From positions 1,488,001-1,552,000 of the forward strand of contig NC_026479.1 of NCBI RefSeq assembly GCF_000328475.2: 64,000 nucleotides of DNA, in the 5' to 3' direction. Positions 29,674 to 40,500 of this stretch are shown here, piece by piece. The notes below the pieces were generated by a model that worked only from the letters and a program-made list of their open reading frames with translations, was not told where the DNA came from and searched no databases. Source of the stretch: Mycosarcoma maydis (Eukaryota > Basidiomycota > Ustilaginomycetes > Ustilaginales). The first letter of the stretch is position 1. The number at the start of each line of letters is the position of its first letter. The translations under genes and the position numbers were made by a program.

Positions 29674-31407
29674 CTAACGCGCTCGAAGAACGGCAACGTC
29701 TACACGAGCACCGCAGCCTTGCCAGGCGGAATCGTCTGCACCAGCGCTGCTCGAAGAATCTTGGATCTGACCGAAAATATGTGCGGAGCCGCTTCCTACT
29801 GACGAGGGCGCTTGTGCTGGCGACAGATCTATTCTCTCACCTGGTCTTGTGCCAGGAAACCCAGTGACACCTGCTGGCGTTGCTGTCGATCCTGGATAGT
29901 ATCTCGTGCCTCGTAAACTCGCCGCTGTTGTTGCCGCTTTGATCCCACCCACGCCAGCACCAGTGGTGGGAGAGAGGTACTTGGCCCCAGCACTAGCATC
30001 CTTCTCCGCCAACTTAGGTAGCTGTGTACCCGAAGCAACGTCGGCGTGGTACGCAGCAACCCGACTGCGCGAAATCTTGGTCAGCGTCTCGGTGACCCAA
30101 TTGACATCCGTCATCGGCGACAGATCGTGCGGTCTGTAGGGGGGTAGATGGGAGCGCACAAGCGAGTACGCCGCCGAGCTGCCAGAGCATTCTCGAATCA
30201 AGCGTGGAAGGAAGCAATCTTCCGAGTCTTGGTCTTGCTCGCTAGTCGACATGACAATGTCCGAATCGCCGGATTTCGCCGTCCGAGGAGCGCCCAAACT
30301 GAGCTGCGCTAAACTTGTCGGAAGCGTACCACTAACCGTGTTGGCCGCCGACGCCAATCTTGTTCCTCTCGTCGATACGATCGATTTCGGCACTGGTTGA
30401 GGCGCGAATTGACAGTACAGCCTTGTATCAAACACCCTAAACACCACATCGTCGACCCGGAGGAAAAATCGCTGTAGCACCAAAAACCCACTAGGCATCA
30501 CCCTCACCTTGACATTGACGATCGAGCTACCATTGTCCGCCAATTCATCTTCGTACAGCACAATATCGTCGTAAAACAGAATGGGTTCGCCGGAGGAGGG
30601 ACCGAGTCGTTCGACGGGGATTCGATCGAGGGCTGGATCTGTGCCTGGTTCAAACCACTGTTCGCCCCGCGTGGAAAGTTCCGGCGATGGTTGAGACAGA
30701 CGTCGTAAATCGGACGCAATTGTGGGCACGGTCTCAGTCGAGAGGAGCGCTTGAGGAGAAGTGTCGCCGATGGAGCCGGCCCAGGTGTTGGAGTAGGTCC
30801 AATCGTAATCTTTGGCTGCGGTGATGTCGGCTGTTGCAGTGCCAAAGTGGGATCCAGTTCCTGCTGTGCCGCTCACTGACGCTTCGTCAGCGGCAGCAGT
30901 TGAATTCGAAGCGACAAAGTCTGTTCTACTCTTGCCCCACTCTTTGGCATAGGCGACTTTGATCGACGATGCAGTCTTCGCCTTTGGTTTCGCTCCAGGA
31001 ACACTGCTTTTTCCATTCGTGGGCGTATCGCGACAGTCAACGCCGTATAGCCGGTTGGCGGACTGCACACCTTCTACAGAGCGAAGCGTACGCACAGCAT
31101 CAAAACACAGGCTGAATCCGGATTCAGTGTGTTGCAGGACAAGCGAGTTGTGGGGGAAGGCCATTTCGGGTGGCGGGATGCCGAGTAGGTCGGCGAGTGC
31201 GTCCATCTCGGCAGATGAGCCAATGGGACCGCTGGTGACTCGCACACTCCAACCTCCGAGGTCGATGCCTCGGGTTGTGGGTTGGAGTGAAGGTGCTGTG
31301 GACGATGGCATGTTCGATGAGTAGGAAGTGGAGCCGGTTGAAGATGAGGTTGGAACAGCTGAACGAGCCATTGAGTGGCGTGTCCACGTCGTTGCACCGG
31401 TCGACAT
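29674..31407 (-). CDS. TIP41: TIP41-like regulator of PP2A-type phosphatases
   Basis: Single exon, 577 aa. TIP41-family blocks in order are GWSVRVTSGPIGSSAEMDAL, PEMAFPHNSLVLQH, VAYAKEWGKSR, DYDWTYSNTWAGSI, IPVERL...EPILFYDDIVLYEDELADNG, and RVMPSGFLVLQRFFLRVDDV followed by FRVFDTRLYCQF. TIP41/TIPRL acts with Tap42 on PP2A, PP4 and Sit4 phosphatases in TOR signalling; this is family knowledge. It is longer than yeast Tip41 (about 356 aa) because of serine/threonine-rich insertions and a poorly conserved C-terminal 200 residues. The PP4 catalytic subunit gene lies 15 kb away. Convergent with NUP42. Confidence 0.88.
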   Translation of the reverse strand: MSTGATTWTRHSMARSAVPTSSSTGSTSYSSNMPSSTAPSLQPTTRGIDLGGWSVRVTSGPIGSSAEMDALADLLGIPPPEMAFPHNSLVLQHTESGFSLCFDAVRTLRSVEGVQSANRLYGVDCRDTPTNGKSSVPGAKPKAKTASSIKVAYAKEWGKSRTDFVASNSTAAADEASVSGTAGTGSHFGTATADITAAKDYDWTYSNTWAGSIGDTSPQALLSTETVPTIASDLRRLSQPSPELSTRGEQWFEPGTDPALDRIPVERLGPSSGEPILFYDDIVLYEDELADNGSSIVNVKVRVMPSGFLVLQRFFLRVDDVVFRVFDTRLYCQFAPQPVPKSIVSTRGTRLASAANTVSGTLPTSLAQLSLGAPRTAKSGDSDIVMSTSEQDQDSEDCFLPRLIRECSGSSAAYSLVRSHLPPYRPHDLSPMTDVNWVTETLTKISRSRVAAYHADVASGTQLPKLAEKDASAGAKYLSPTTGAGVGGIKAATTAASLRGTRYYPGSTATPAGVTGFPGTRPGERIDLSPAQAPSSVGSGSAHIFGQIQDSSSSAGADDSAWQGCGARVDVAVLRAR

Positions 31408-31905
31408 GTTTTGCTCAAATATCTACTGCTGAAGCTGACTTTTTCTGACAATAAACCACCTTGGGGCTGGTCGAGATGACAAAGCCTTGCGAGATGCTGA
31501 AGAAAGAAAAGAACGACAAGGTGGTGGTAAAGGTGGTAAAAATGGAAGAGCAGAGTCCCGCAAAACACAAAAATGCTGCTTCGTGCGCGCGCTCTCGATT
31601 TTCTTTTCCGACAGCCGAGCACGAGAGACGAGACCAACAGAAGCGTTTGGAGCCTGAAAGCTCCCTCATCCGACAGATATCACGTCAGGCGCTACTTATC
31701 GTCGAACCAATCTTATATCTCTAACTTGACCAAACGAACGCAGTCAGGCAGTCAAGGAGCAAGCTCGCACACAGAGGCTATCAGCGACTGAATACTCGCG
31801 CTTGCAGTAGATGTCTAGTGTACAAAAGAGACAAGAGCATGTGATCGAAAATGGCAAACAGCCGACGCAAGATACCCGTGACCGTGCGTGCACCTTTGTC
31901 CTCCT
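31408..31905. other. Intergenic between TIP41 and NOP14
   Basis: It carries the TIP41 promoter and leader and the NOP14 3' region. Nothing else is recognised. Confidence 0.5.
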
Positions 31906-34900
31906 TCACTTCTTGCCAGCCCTGCGCTTGATGTTTGCCTTTGCTCTCTCCAGTTGCTTCTGCTCGCTCCGTTCGACCTGCAATGTCGACATGATCTTGT
32001 CCATCTTCCTCTTGTACGTCTGGTCCTCTTCGGCCTGGTCCTGCTTGCGAACTTGGGCGATGAACTGGTTGTCGCGTCGAAGCTCGCGAATGGCACCCTT
32101 GCGCTCCTTTTTGATGAGCGCCTTCATCTTCTGGATTTGGACGCGCTCGACATCTGGGTCCAGAGCAGACTTGCGGTCTGGGTTGTAGCCCTGCTGATCG
32201 AACTTGGGGACGTGCGAGGCGATGGCGATCGCTCGGTGCGCCTGCAGACGCAGATATCGACGCGATGTCGAGGCGAGGTGCAAAGAACGCGAGAGCGAGG
32301 CAGATACAGTGGAAGAAGCTGTGCTAAACGAAGCCGAGAGCAGCACTGAGAAAGGCGTAAAGAGCTCAATGTAGGATGTCGAACCGTCGTACAGCTCGCT
32401 GAACTTGGATGTGAGCGTCAGCGCTACGCTGAGGAGTTCAGTGCGTTTCTGCGAATCAGCGCCTGACTTGGTGATGATCAGACTTGGCAAGTCAACCGCT
32501 TGATCTGTGGCTTCGACTACATCCTCTCCAGACAGACGGAGGTGTCGCGTGTGTACTGCATCGACGTCAGGAGTCGGAATACCATATTCCTCGGCCACGC
32601 CACGGATCTTTGCCAAAGTCTCGCGCTGCTGCTTCTTCTCTTGGCCAAACGATGCCAGAATGGCGATCGACGAAAAGAGGAAGTTGAGCGCTTCGGGGAA
32701 CAGACGCCTGCTCTCCACCTCATTAGAGACAACGAGCGAGCAGAGGAAGAGTCCCGACGCCAAATCGCTCACCGATCGAATCCTTGCATGTGCTAGATAT
32801 TGCGCGATGAGCAGTGCTAAAGGCGTCGTTACGTTGTGTTGCTTGTCGGAGGTGGGCCATACTGTGCCGACCAGCCTGAGCAGAGTGAGCTCCGGCAACC
32901 CTGGCCATGTCCTTGCATTGTCCTCAGTAGGACCCTTTGCCAGTCCACGCGAGAGATTACGCTGCATGAGAGCAAGCTTATTGACAAAATGCTCGGCTGA
33001 CGCAGCAGGGTAGGTCTGCGAAAGACTGAAGATGTGGGGAATGAGCGAGTTGACGATAGCAAAGGCAAGCTTGTGCTTTTGACCAGTGGTGGATTGATGC
33101 ATCTGAGCTTGACCGGCCCAGTGGAGTGTGTGGTCGATGAGGACGCCAATAAATGCTTGAAGGCGATATTTGTTGTCTTCAGCGAGGCTTGGATGGTGAA
33201 GTGTGCGGATACGCTTTATGACGGTGGGGATGTGCTTGGGGTTAATTTGGTGAGTTTCAAGGAGAGAAAGTAGCTCGTCGTGTGTGGCAGGGCAGGAGAA
33301 GGTGAACGGCAGCTTGCTTTGCGTGACCGGGGTGGACTTCGGCTTGGTGACAGTGTCCGTCTTGCCTGTCTTGGCCTCTGCCTTGGAGTAGCTGGTGAGC
33401 GCTTCATGGTCGCCTTCTTGCTCCGAGTCTTCATCTTCACCAATCCGAATCGCGTCATCCGCATCGGCGAGATCGGCAAAATCATCCTCCTCCTCATCAT
33501 CGTCGTCGTCTTCTTCTTCAATTTCCACACCTTCCGCAGCGTCGTCTTGGCCCTCTTCATCGTTGTCGTCTTCGGTGTCATCGTCCTCTTCGGCGTCGCT
33601 CGCATCGACAGTACCACTTTCTGCGAGCCCTGCGCCAAGACCGTATACTTCGCCGGCGGTCATGCCGTCCAGCTCAAAGTCGTCATCAAGGTCGTCTGCT
33701 TGTGCCGCACGTTTGGGTGCTGAGCTTGAGTTGGCACCCTTGCTGCGTTTTCGACGCTTGCCACCGTCGTCATCCTCATCAGCTTCGTCGTCGCTTTCAT
33801 CGCCACGCATTCGTTTCAAGCGTGCTTTCTCTGCTTTCCTCAACCGCTCAGCCTGTTCGGCAGCAAGCTCCTCTTCGCTCTTGAGACGATCCTGTGGCTT
33901 AGCCCTGCGCTCAAATGCCAGTTCGCGGACGAAGGTGTCGTAAGAGCTGGTGGGCTTGTCTTGCCCTGCTGTCGCATCTGTGTTGACACCCGCGACTGCA
34001 GTAGCATTGGCACCAGTGGCCGGACCAGGAAAGACTGAGAGCTTGGGTTTAGCATTGGTATCGATAGGCGGAGCAGGGGTGGGAACGGCAGGCTGCTCGA
34101 AGAGCAAACCACGAATGTCGGCAAGCTCGTCATCCAGCTGCTCTCGTAACTCGTCGTCGGCGTCCTTGACCTTCTGACGCTCGAGCTTGTGGAACTTGGA
34201 CTTTGCAATAACTTCACGCATGACGTCGGCTTTCGACTTTTCGCCGTCCTCATTGTCGCCGAAGCCGCCAAAGTGACCTTGTGCGGTCATTCGGCCTGAA
34301 TCTAAAAAGGATTGCAAGACGCAAGAACAAAGATGGAGAGGAGAGGAGCGGAGCGTCAATAAGAGCTTCGACCGTCAGAAAATTCGTGTCAGCTTCAGGC
34401 AAAGGCGGAGGGCGCAAGAACATCGACTCGAAAGAGCATCAGAAATCTCCAGTAGAATCTTTTGACCGTCACGGGTTGGCGCTTTTCAGCGTACTTTTGT
34501 GTGTTGAGTCCGGATCGTTTGTGTCGCCAGTAGCAGATCATCATGTGCAAATTCGAAGGCCGAAGGTCTCGGCTCTCGTCCCTGCCTAGCACCGGAGTCA
34601 TTAAGGTATGGTACTTACCGTCTTCATCCTCGTCATCCTCTGGCAATCGAATGTCGGCCAAATCATCCAAGCCGCTAAGAGATTGACCGTAGTGGGTGAG
34701 CAAGTCATCATCGTCATTGAGATTGAACGCAGCGCCTTTGGCTGCTCTCCGTTGCTTTTCTGTTGCGAAGCGCTCGAGCATCTTTTCTTCTGGCGTCATA
34801 TTCGCGTCGTTTTCACCGAACCTACGATCGACAAAAGTACCAGTGCGGTCACGAGCCTGCCATTCTGGAAGCAGTGTCTCTCTCCTTTGTGCAAGACCAC

Positions 34901-35168
34901 TGGCCTTAGCAGCACCAGGTCGACCGACGGCACCCTTGATCTTGCGACCGAGCACTTCATGCTTTGGCTTTGTGACCTTTTGCTCAAATGGATTCAAGTC
35001 GGCAACGATGGCGTTGATCTTGTTGCGACGAGCTTCCGCGGCATCCTTCTCGTCCTGACCGCCTTTGCGCGAGCGAGACTTTTTAGAGAGCTGACGTCGA
35101 TCTGTAACTCCAGAGCTGTGAAGTTTTGACTTGAGCTGAGACAGCTGCGAGCCACCGCCCTTGGCCAT
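31906..35168 (-). CDS. NOP14: NOP14, 40S ribosome biogenesis factor
   Basis: Exon 1 is 35168-34619. The intron starts GTAAGT at 34618. Exon 2 begins at 34301 or 34295 (tandem acceptors TTTTAG and ATTCAG, both phase 1) and runs to 31906, giving 981 or 979 aa. Exon 1 has the family's DLNPFEQKVTKPKHEVLGRK, RRETLLPEWQ, FVDRRFGEND, MTPEEKMLERF and LTHYGQSLSGLDD blocks. Exon 2 starts with GHFGGFGDNEDG, then a long acidic stretch (about residues 420-500), then the conserved helical repeat region. It ends in a basic tail (LIKKERKGAIRELRRDNQF). NOP14 belongs to the SSU processome/90S pre-ribosome and 18S maturation; this is family knowledge. Divergent from NDUFA13. Confidence 0.93.
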
Positions 35169-35717
35169 GGCTGTGAAGATGAGGGGAATACTGCCCGTTC
35201 TACGGTCACAACTTCCAGAGTGGCCGTTGGCGCCTCGGAAACGAGGAATTAATGACCAGCTTGTATGGACAGGGATAGATCCGAAGGCTTTTCAGTGATG
35301 AGAATTTGTGAGAGGAGATGGATGGGTATAATATGGTGCCGATGCTGCTGATATAGATTGGTGGCAGGGAAAGGACCGAAAGCGTACAATGAGCGAAGAA
35401 ACTGTGTGGTTAGCCATGTCAAAATTTCACGCTGACTTCTGAGAACCAAAAAAAAAACAAAAACAAAAAAGTTGTTGGTTCATCGTTGAGAAGTGTGAGT
35501 ATCAATCGTGAATTTTTACAAAATTGTCAACGATTTCACGATTGGTGGAGGCAAAGCCATCTCCCGATCTTACTCGATTCGGTTCCGAGTGTAATTGGTC
35601 GAGATTCCAGACAGGAACGCACCTGAGCATCAAATCAGGACCAAAGTATTGTCAATCATCGAGGGTGTTGAAGCTACTTTCACATTGATCATCGTCGAAC
35701 ACTCCCACAACACGACA
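35169..35717. other. Divergent spacer between NOP14 and NDUFA13
   Basis: It holds an A-rich tract (about 35448-35470) and two single ATTCACG-type motifs near 35505 and 35535. No gene is seen. Confidence 0.5.
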
Positions 35718-36440
35718 ATGAGCGGTGCAGGTAAGTCTTGCACTCTGGCGCTATCCACGAGCAAGCCACAACTACGAATTAGCACAGATGCCTTGCAATG
35801 TGGTCATAGAAACCGAGTAACTGACAACTTCTATACCCGGCACGTCGTCCACAATTTCTCCTCGTCGATTCTCATCTCATGCACCAACAGTCCCCTTCAA
35901 ACAGTGAGTAATGGGATCTATTCAAGCCACGACAGACCGCTCTGCAATGCGACAACATTCTGACGTTCGACCTGCCATCTCTTGATTCTTTCTTCGACTG
36001 TCTACAGGGATCTTCCTCCTTCCGGAGGCTACCAGCCCATTCGATACAAGCGCAATCTTCCTGGTAAGAACCTGTCGGGTCTCACCATCTTTGGTGGTGT
36101 CATTGCCATTTGCGCATACGGCTTCTACAAGGTTGGCCTCACTAACCTCGAGCAACGGTAAGCGCACTTCATCACAAAGTCGTGGCAGTGCAACGCAAAG
36201 TACTCATTCTCAGCTACTCGTCTCTTCTCTCCCAACAGCGAGCTCAAGAGGGAGCGTGCGTGGTCCCGGATTCACCTAATTCCTTTGCTCATGGCCGAAT
36301 CAGACCGCGATACTTACCGACGAAACGAGGCTCAGATTGCACGAGAAAAGGAGATTATGAAGGACGTCCCCGGCTGGGAGGCTGGCAAGTCGGTGTACAA
36401 CACCAAGCGCTATACTCAACCCAACATTGTGGTCCTCTAG
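35718..36440 (+). CDS. Complex I subunit NDUFA13/GRIM-19, four exons with a 13-nt micro-exon
   Basis: Exons are 35718-35730, 35891-35903, 36008-36157 and 36239-36440; introns of 160, 104 and 81 nt all have GT..AG ends. The product is 125 aa: MSGA-VPFK-QDLPPSGGYQPIRYKR, then NLPGKNLSG, a membrane segment (about residues 34-55, GLTIFGGVIAICAYGFYKVG), and a matrix/peripheral part (LLMAESDRDTYRR, KDVPGWEAGKSVY). This matches the NDUFA13/B16.6 subunit of mitochondrial NADH dehydrogenase. Only inclusion of the 13-nt second exon joins the start codon to the QD-PP-GGY motif in frame. The exons are too short or lack ATGs, so frame scanning alone misses the gene. Confidence 0.88.
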
Positions 36441-37050
36441 ATCTCCCATTTTGGCCTGCACAATAAGGAGATTCGCAATCAACATCAGATTTTCAGCTCA
36501 GAATGGTATCGCTCGAGACCGATGCATAAGAACGTGGGCTGTAGATCTTTCTCTGTGTGGTCTCGAGGAAGCGGCGCGGATGAAAGCTCGGAAACATGTT
36601 GAGTGACGCTCGACAGCTGCCAGCCCCAACATCCTTCCTTCGCTGGATACGCTTCCAGATACTGACAAGACTGAGCCTCAACTAGGCGACTCTGCCAAGC
36701 AGTATGGTGGTTTGATCAATCTTTGGCCCACATTTGTTGCAGACTGGCACGGATACTCGCTCTGTCCAACGGACAGGCTCGATGAGGATCAACAGACTCT
36801 TACCAGGATGATGAGATTACAGGTCGTGAATCTATAACGCAACATCGCGTGTAACCACCAGCACTGTTTCACTTGACCAACTTTCCTGGGCAAAACACAT
36901 CGACGTTAAGCTTCATATCATTCAACCTTGACGTGTGAGTTTACAAAGGTATAGACAAGCACTTAAAGATGGTCACAAAATGACCTTCTATCGTGTATGT
37001 TGCCCAATTTACTGTACATCTTCCATTTCAGATGAAAAAAAATAGATTTG
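36441..37050. other. Intergenic between NDUFA13 and tRNA-Leu
   Basis: A 610-bp stretch. One C-box-like ATGATGA near 36810 has no matching D box, so no snoRNA is called. It ends in the T-run terminator of the tRNA. Confidence 0.45.
37035..37042 (-). terminator. RNA polymerase III T-run for tRNA-Leu
   Basis: Eight T residues in the transcribed sense lie eight bases past the tRNA-Leu 3' end. Confidence 0.8.
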
Positions 37051-37154
37051 TGACAAGAGTGGGATTCGAACCCACGCCCGAAGATAGCAGGTTTTTCTGA
37101 ATACTCAGAATATCTTCCTTAATGCTACGCCTTAGACCACTCGGCCATCTTGCC
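37051..37154 (-). tRNA. tRNA-Leu (anticodon AAG) with intron
   Basis: A 104-nt gene on the minus strand. Acceptor stem GGCAAGA/TCTTGTC, T arm GTGGG/CCCAC with loop TTCGAAT, and a long variable arm mark a leucine-type class II tRNA. The anticodon stem TAGCA/TGCTA is split by a 26-nt intron (37091-37116) one base after the anticodon AAG (plus-strand 37118-37120), the canonical tRNA intron position. AAG (inosine-modified) would decode CTT/CTC codons. A TATA-like site upstream and a T8 run downstream support expression. Confidence 0.93.
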
Positions 37155-37549
37155 TTGATGTTTTGCGGGTTGAACATTGCGTATATATTGACCCACGTCC
37201 ATTTTGACGACTTTTCTGTACAAACGCACAGATCGCCTAGGAGTGCTTCGCATCCTCCACCCAGATTTGTCACACGCTTCTCGCGTCCATACTCGCGATT
37301 GTGATTCGTGGTTGTAACTGCCATTCTGTACGTCTTTCAGGACATCGCGATCGGCATCCATTTTCGTCGACCAGGATTGCGAAAGCGCATACATCTCCAA
37401 CTTCCGCTTGTCCGCACTCAACCTGCACGGTCTCCTCTTACAGCCGACGATAATTTGGTATGGCGCGCTCATAAAGCAGCAATTGCTACCACTGCAGTGC
37501 TCATATTCGACCTTACGCAGCCTGTAGGGCATGTACTCACCCTTCCAGT
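37155..37549. other. Intergenic between tRNA-Leu and VPS41
   Basis: It holds the tRNA TATA-like site and the VPS41 leader, including a 10-codon upstream frame (37531-37563) that overlaps the VPS41 start out of frame. Confidence 0.5.
37182..37188 (-). promoter_or_regulatory. TATA-like element upstream of tRNA-Leu
   Basis: TATATA lies about 28-34 bases upstream of the tRNA 5' end, mirroring the tRNA-Asn gene. Confidence 0.45.
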
Positions 37550-40500
37550 ATGACTTCGCCTGAAGAGACTGTCAAGCTTGCCGATGAGATCCGTCAGAGG
37601 CAGGCAGTGGATTTGCACTTTCCGACCTTCTCAACGCGGGGCTTCGGTCGCCGAGATAGACCCGCTTTACGGCCAACGCCTCTACAGAACGATGATACCA
37701 TGACAAGTAGCAATGACATCGCAGCGGTGCGCAATGCTGATGATGACGACAGTCATACACCGCATGAGGACGCAGCTAGTGCAGACGACCGGGAACAACC
37801 GGTGATCCTACCTGACGATGACGATGAAGAAGCCGGCAACCTCGAGATGGACTATGTGCCATCAGAACCCGCCCAAGATGACAGCAACAACGATCACGAA
37901 ACTGCCGAAGAGCCGTCGAAAGATCCAGACCAAGGTCTTTCACTGGCAGCAGAGATTTTGGCAGCAGCTGCATCCCCGGGGCCTACTTCGCCAAGACGAC
38001 GAACTCATAAACGCCGGCCTGATGCCTTAAAAAGGACAGAAAGCACGTCCTCGGCAGGCAAAGCGAGTATCAGCTCACTGGACTCACTACTTACTTCTCC
38101 CGTGCCAAGACGTAAAAGGCCTTCCTTATCTAAAGGAGAATCGAGCAGGGATTCTCAAGCTGAGGCGGCGAGCAAGAAGAGGATGACCGTGCTGCTGGAA
38201 GGCGAGATGCCAGAAAGCGAACAAGGCCTCGCCCCAGATGTCAAATACGAAGACCTGGAAGAAGACCTTGGCATCGACTCGAGGCCGAAGCTTTCTTCGA
38301 CGCATCCAGAGGACGCCAATAAAACCACAGAAACCCTTCCACAGCAGCAGCATTCATCAGAAATCCTCGCTCAGCACAGAGTCGGCGATGACTTGAATCA
38401 GGATGACGAAGCAGTAGAGTCGCAATCACATGAAAGCGATGACAAGGACGATCTGGGAAGCTCCGAGGACGAGGACAAAGACGAAGACGAAGACGAAGAC
38501 GAAGATGAAGACGAAGACGAAGACGAAGATGAAGACGAAGACGAAGACGTGGAACCGTCCCTCAAGTATTCGCGTGTCAAAGGAGGCGTCAGTGACGTGC
38601 TCAAAAGAGACACTGCCTCCGCGTTTGCCCTTTCGTCTCGTTTCATGGCTCTCGGTACCCACGCAGGTATGATCTACATTCTCGACATCGACGGCAATCT
38701 TGTCAAAGGGTTTCGCCTCCACACTGCCTCGATCCTCGACCTCGTCATCGACAATACCTCCGATTTTGTTGCCGCTGCGTCAATGGATGGTCTCGTGTCC
38801 ATCTCTGCCCTTGCCACTGCTGAACAGTACGTTTTCGACTTTAAGCGACCTATGAGGTGCATCTCGCTCGAACCCAACTTTGGACGCAAATCATCCCGCG
38901 CGTTTGTTTGTGGCGGCATGGCAGGATCGCTAACGCAGCGGGAAAAGAGTTGGTTCGGCCACAAGGAGACGGTACTTGACTCGGGCGAGGGTCCGATCTG
39001 GACGACACGATGGAGGGGCAATCTAATCGCCTGGGCGAGTGACAAGGGTGTACGAGTCTACGACACTGATGCTAAGCAGAGGATCAGCTTCATCAGTTCG
39101 CCCAGTAAACATGTACGTGGAGATCTGCATCGATGCACACTCTACTGGCAGGATGATCGCACTCTTCTGATCGCATGGGCCGATCACATCAAGGTAGCTA
39201 AGGTCAAGCAGAAGCAGTCCTCAGGCGCAATAGCATCTTCAGGTTCCAGCACTGCGTCCAACTCGACGCAGAACGCAGCATCCGCGCTCGTCAGGGTTGG
39301 CGTTCCGGGAGCTAGTACAACGCATCCGCAGTACTATATCGAGATTACAGCCATTTTTCAGCTGGACTGCATGATATCGGGCATCGCGCCGTACGGACTC
39401 GACTATCTGGTACTCGCGTACGTCACTGAAGATCCGGAAGACTCGGATGATGATGATGATGACGAGAATCAAGGGGATCGCTCGGACCTTCGAACATTCA
39501 AACGCCGTGAGGCTTTGCGTCCAGAGCTGAGAATCATCAGTCGTGCTGGCGAGGAGTTGAGCTCGGACGTTCTCAGCCTCACCGATTATTCACGCTTCCA
39601 GTGCAATGACTACTTGCTAATCCCCTCTATTGAGGCGCATGCGTACTCGGCGGCGCTGCTCGCGGGACGCAAAGTCAGACAGGAATCCACGGAAGCGTCC
39701 CAGTTCTATGTCGTCAGCCCGAAGGACATTGTCATTTCCAAGCCGCGCGACGAGAAGGACCACGTCGAGTGGCTGCTCGAGCGACAGCGCTTCCAGGAAG
39801 CGCTGATCAAGATCGAAGCCATGGGCCGTACAGTAGCAATGCAGAACGGGTTTGATGCGGAAGAGATCGGCAAGAAATACCTCAACTGGCTTGTAGAGGA
39901 AGATCGATATTCAGAAGCGGCGAGGGTTGCCAGCAAGATTCTTGGTCGCAACGTCACAGCATGGGAAGACTGGATCTTTCTCTTTGTGGAAAAAGGCAAG
40001 CTTGGGTTGGCTATTCCGTTCATTCCGACATCAGACCCAACGCTGAGCGAGGTGGTCTATGATATGATTCTCGCCCACTTTCTGCAACACGATCTGGACA
40101 AGCTTCTGGAGACGATCAAAGAATGGCCGAGCGAGATCTATTCGACTCCCGCGGTTGTGCTTGCGATCGAAGACCGACTCAAGTCTGGCGAGGGTCGGAA
40201 ATCAGTGGGCAGGGAGAAGCTGCTGATGGAGTGTCTGGCCGAGATCTACATCCGCAATCGACAACCAGGCAAGGCGCTACAGTACTACCTACGACTACGC
40301 CGAGCCAATGTGTTTGATCTCATCCGCGAGAACAACTTGTTCACCGCAGTGCAAGACCAGGCATTGCTGCTGATCGAATTCGAAGAGGATCTCAAGACTC
40401 GACGAACGCATCAAGTCTCCAAGCACGGTGCGGCAATCGACCTACTCGTCGACCACACCTATTCGATCCCCATCGGCCGCGTTATCGCACAACTGGACTC

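Noticed and set aside
33280..33943. Plus-strand serine-rich frames opposite the acidic part of NOP14
   Set aside because: They mirror GAC/GAG-rich codons; no independent domain or start context.
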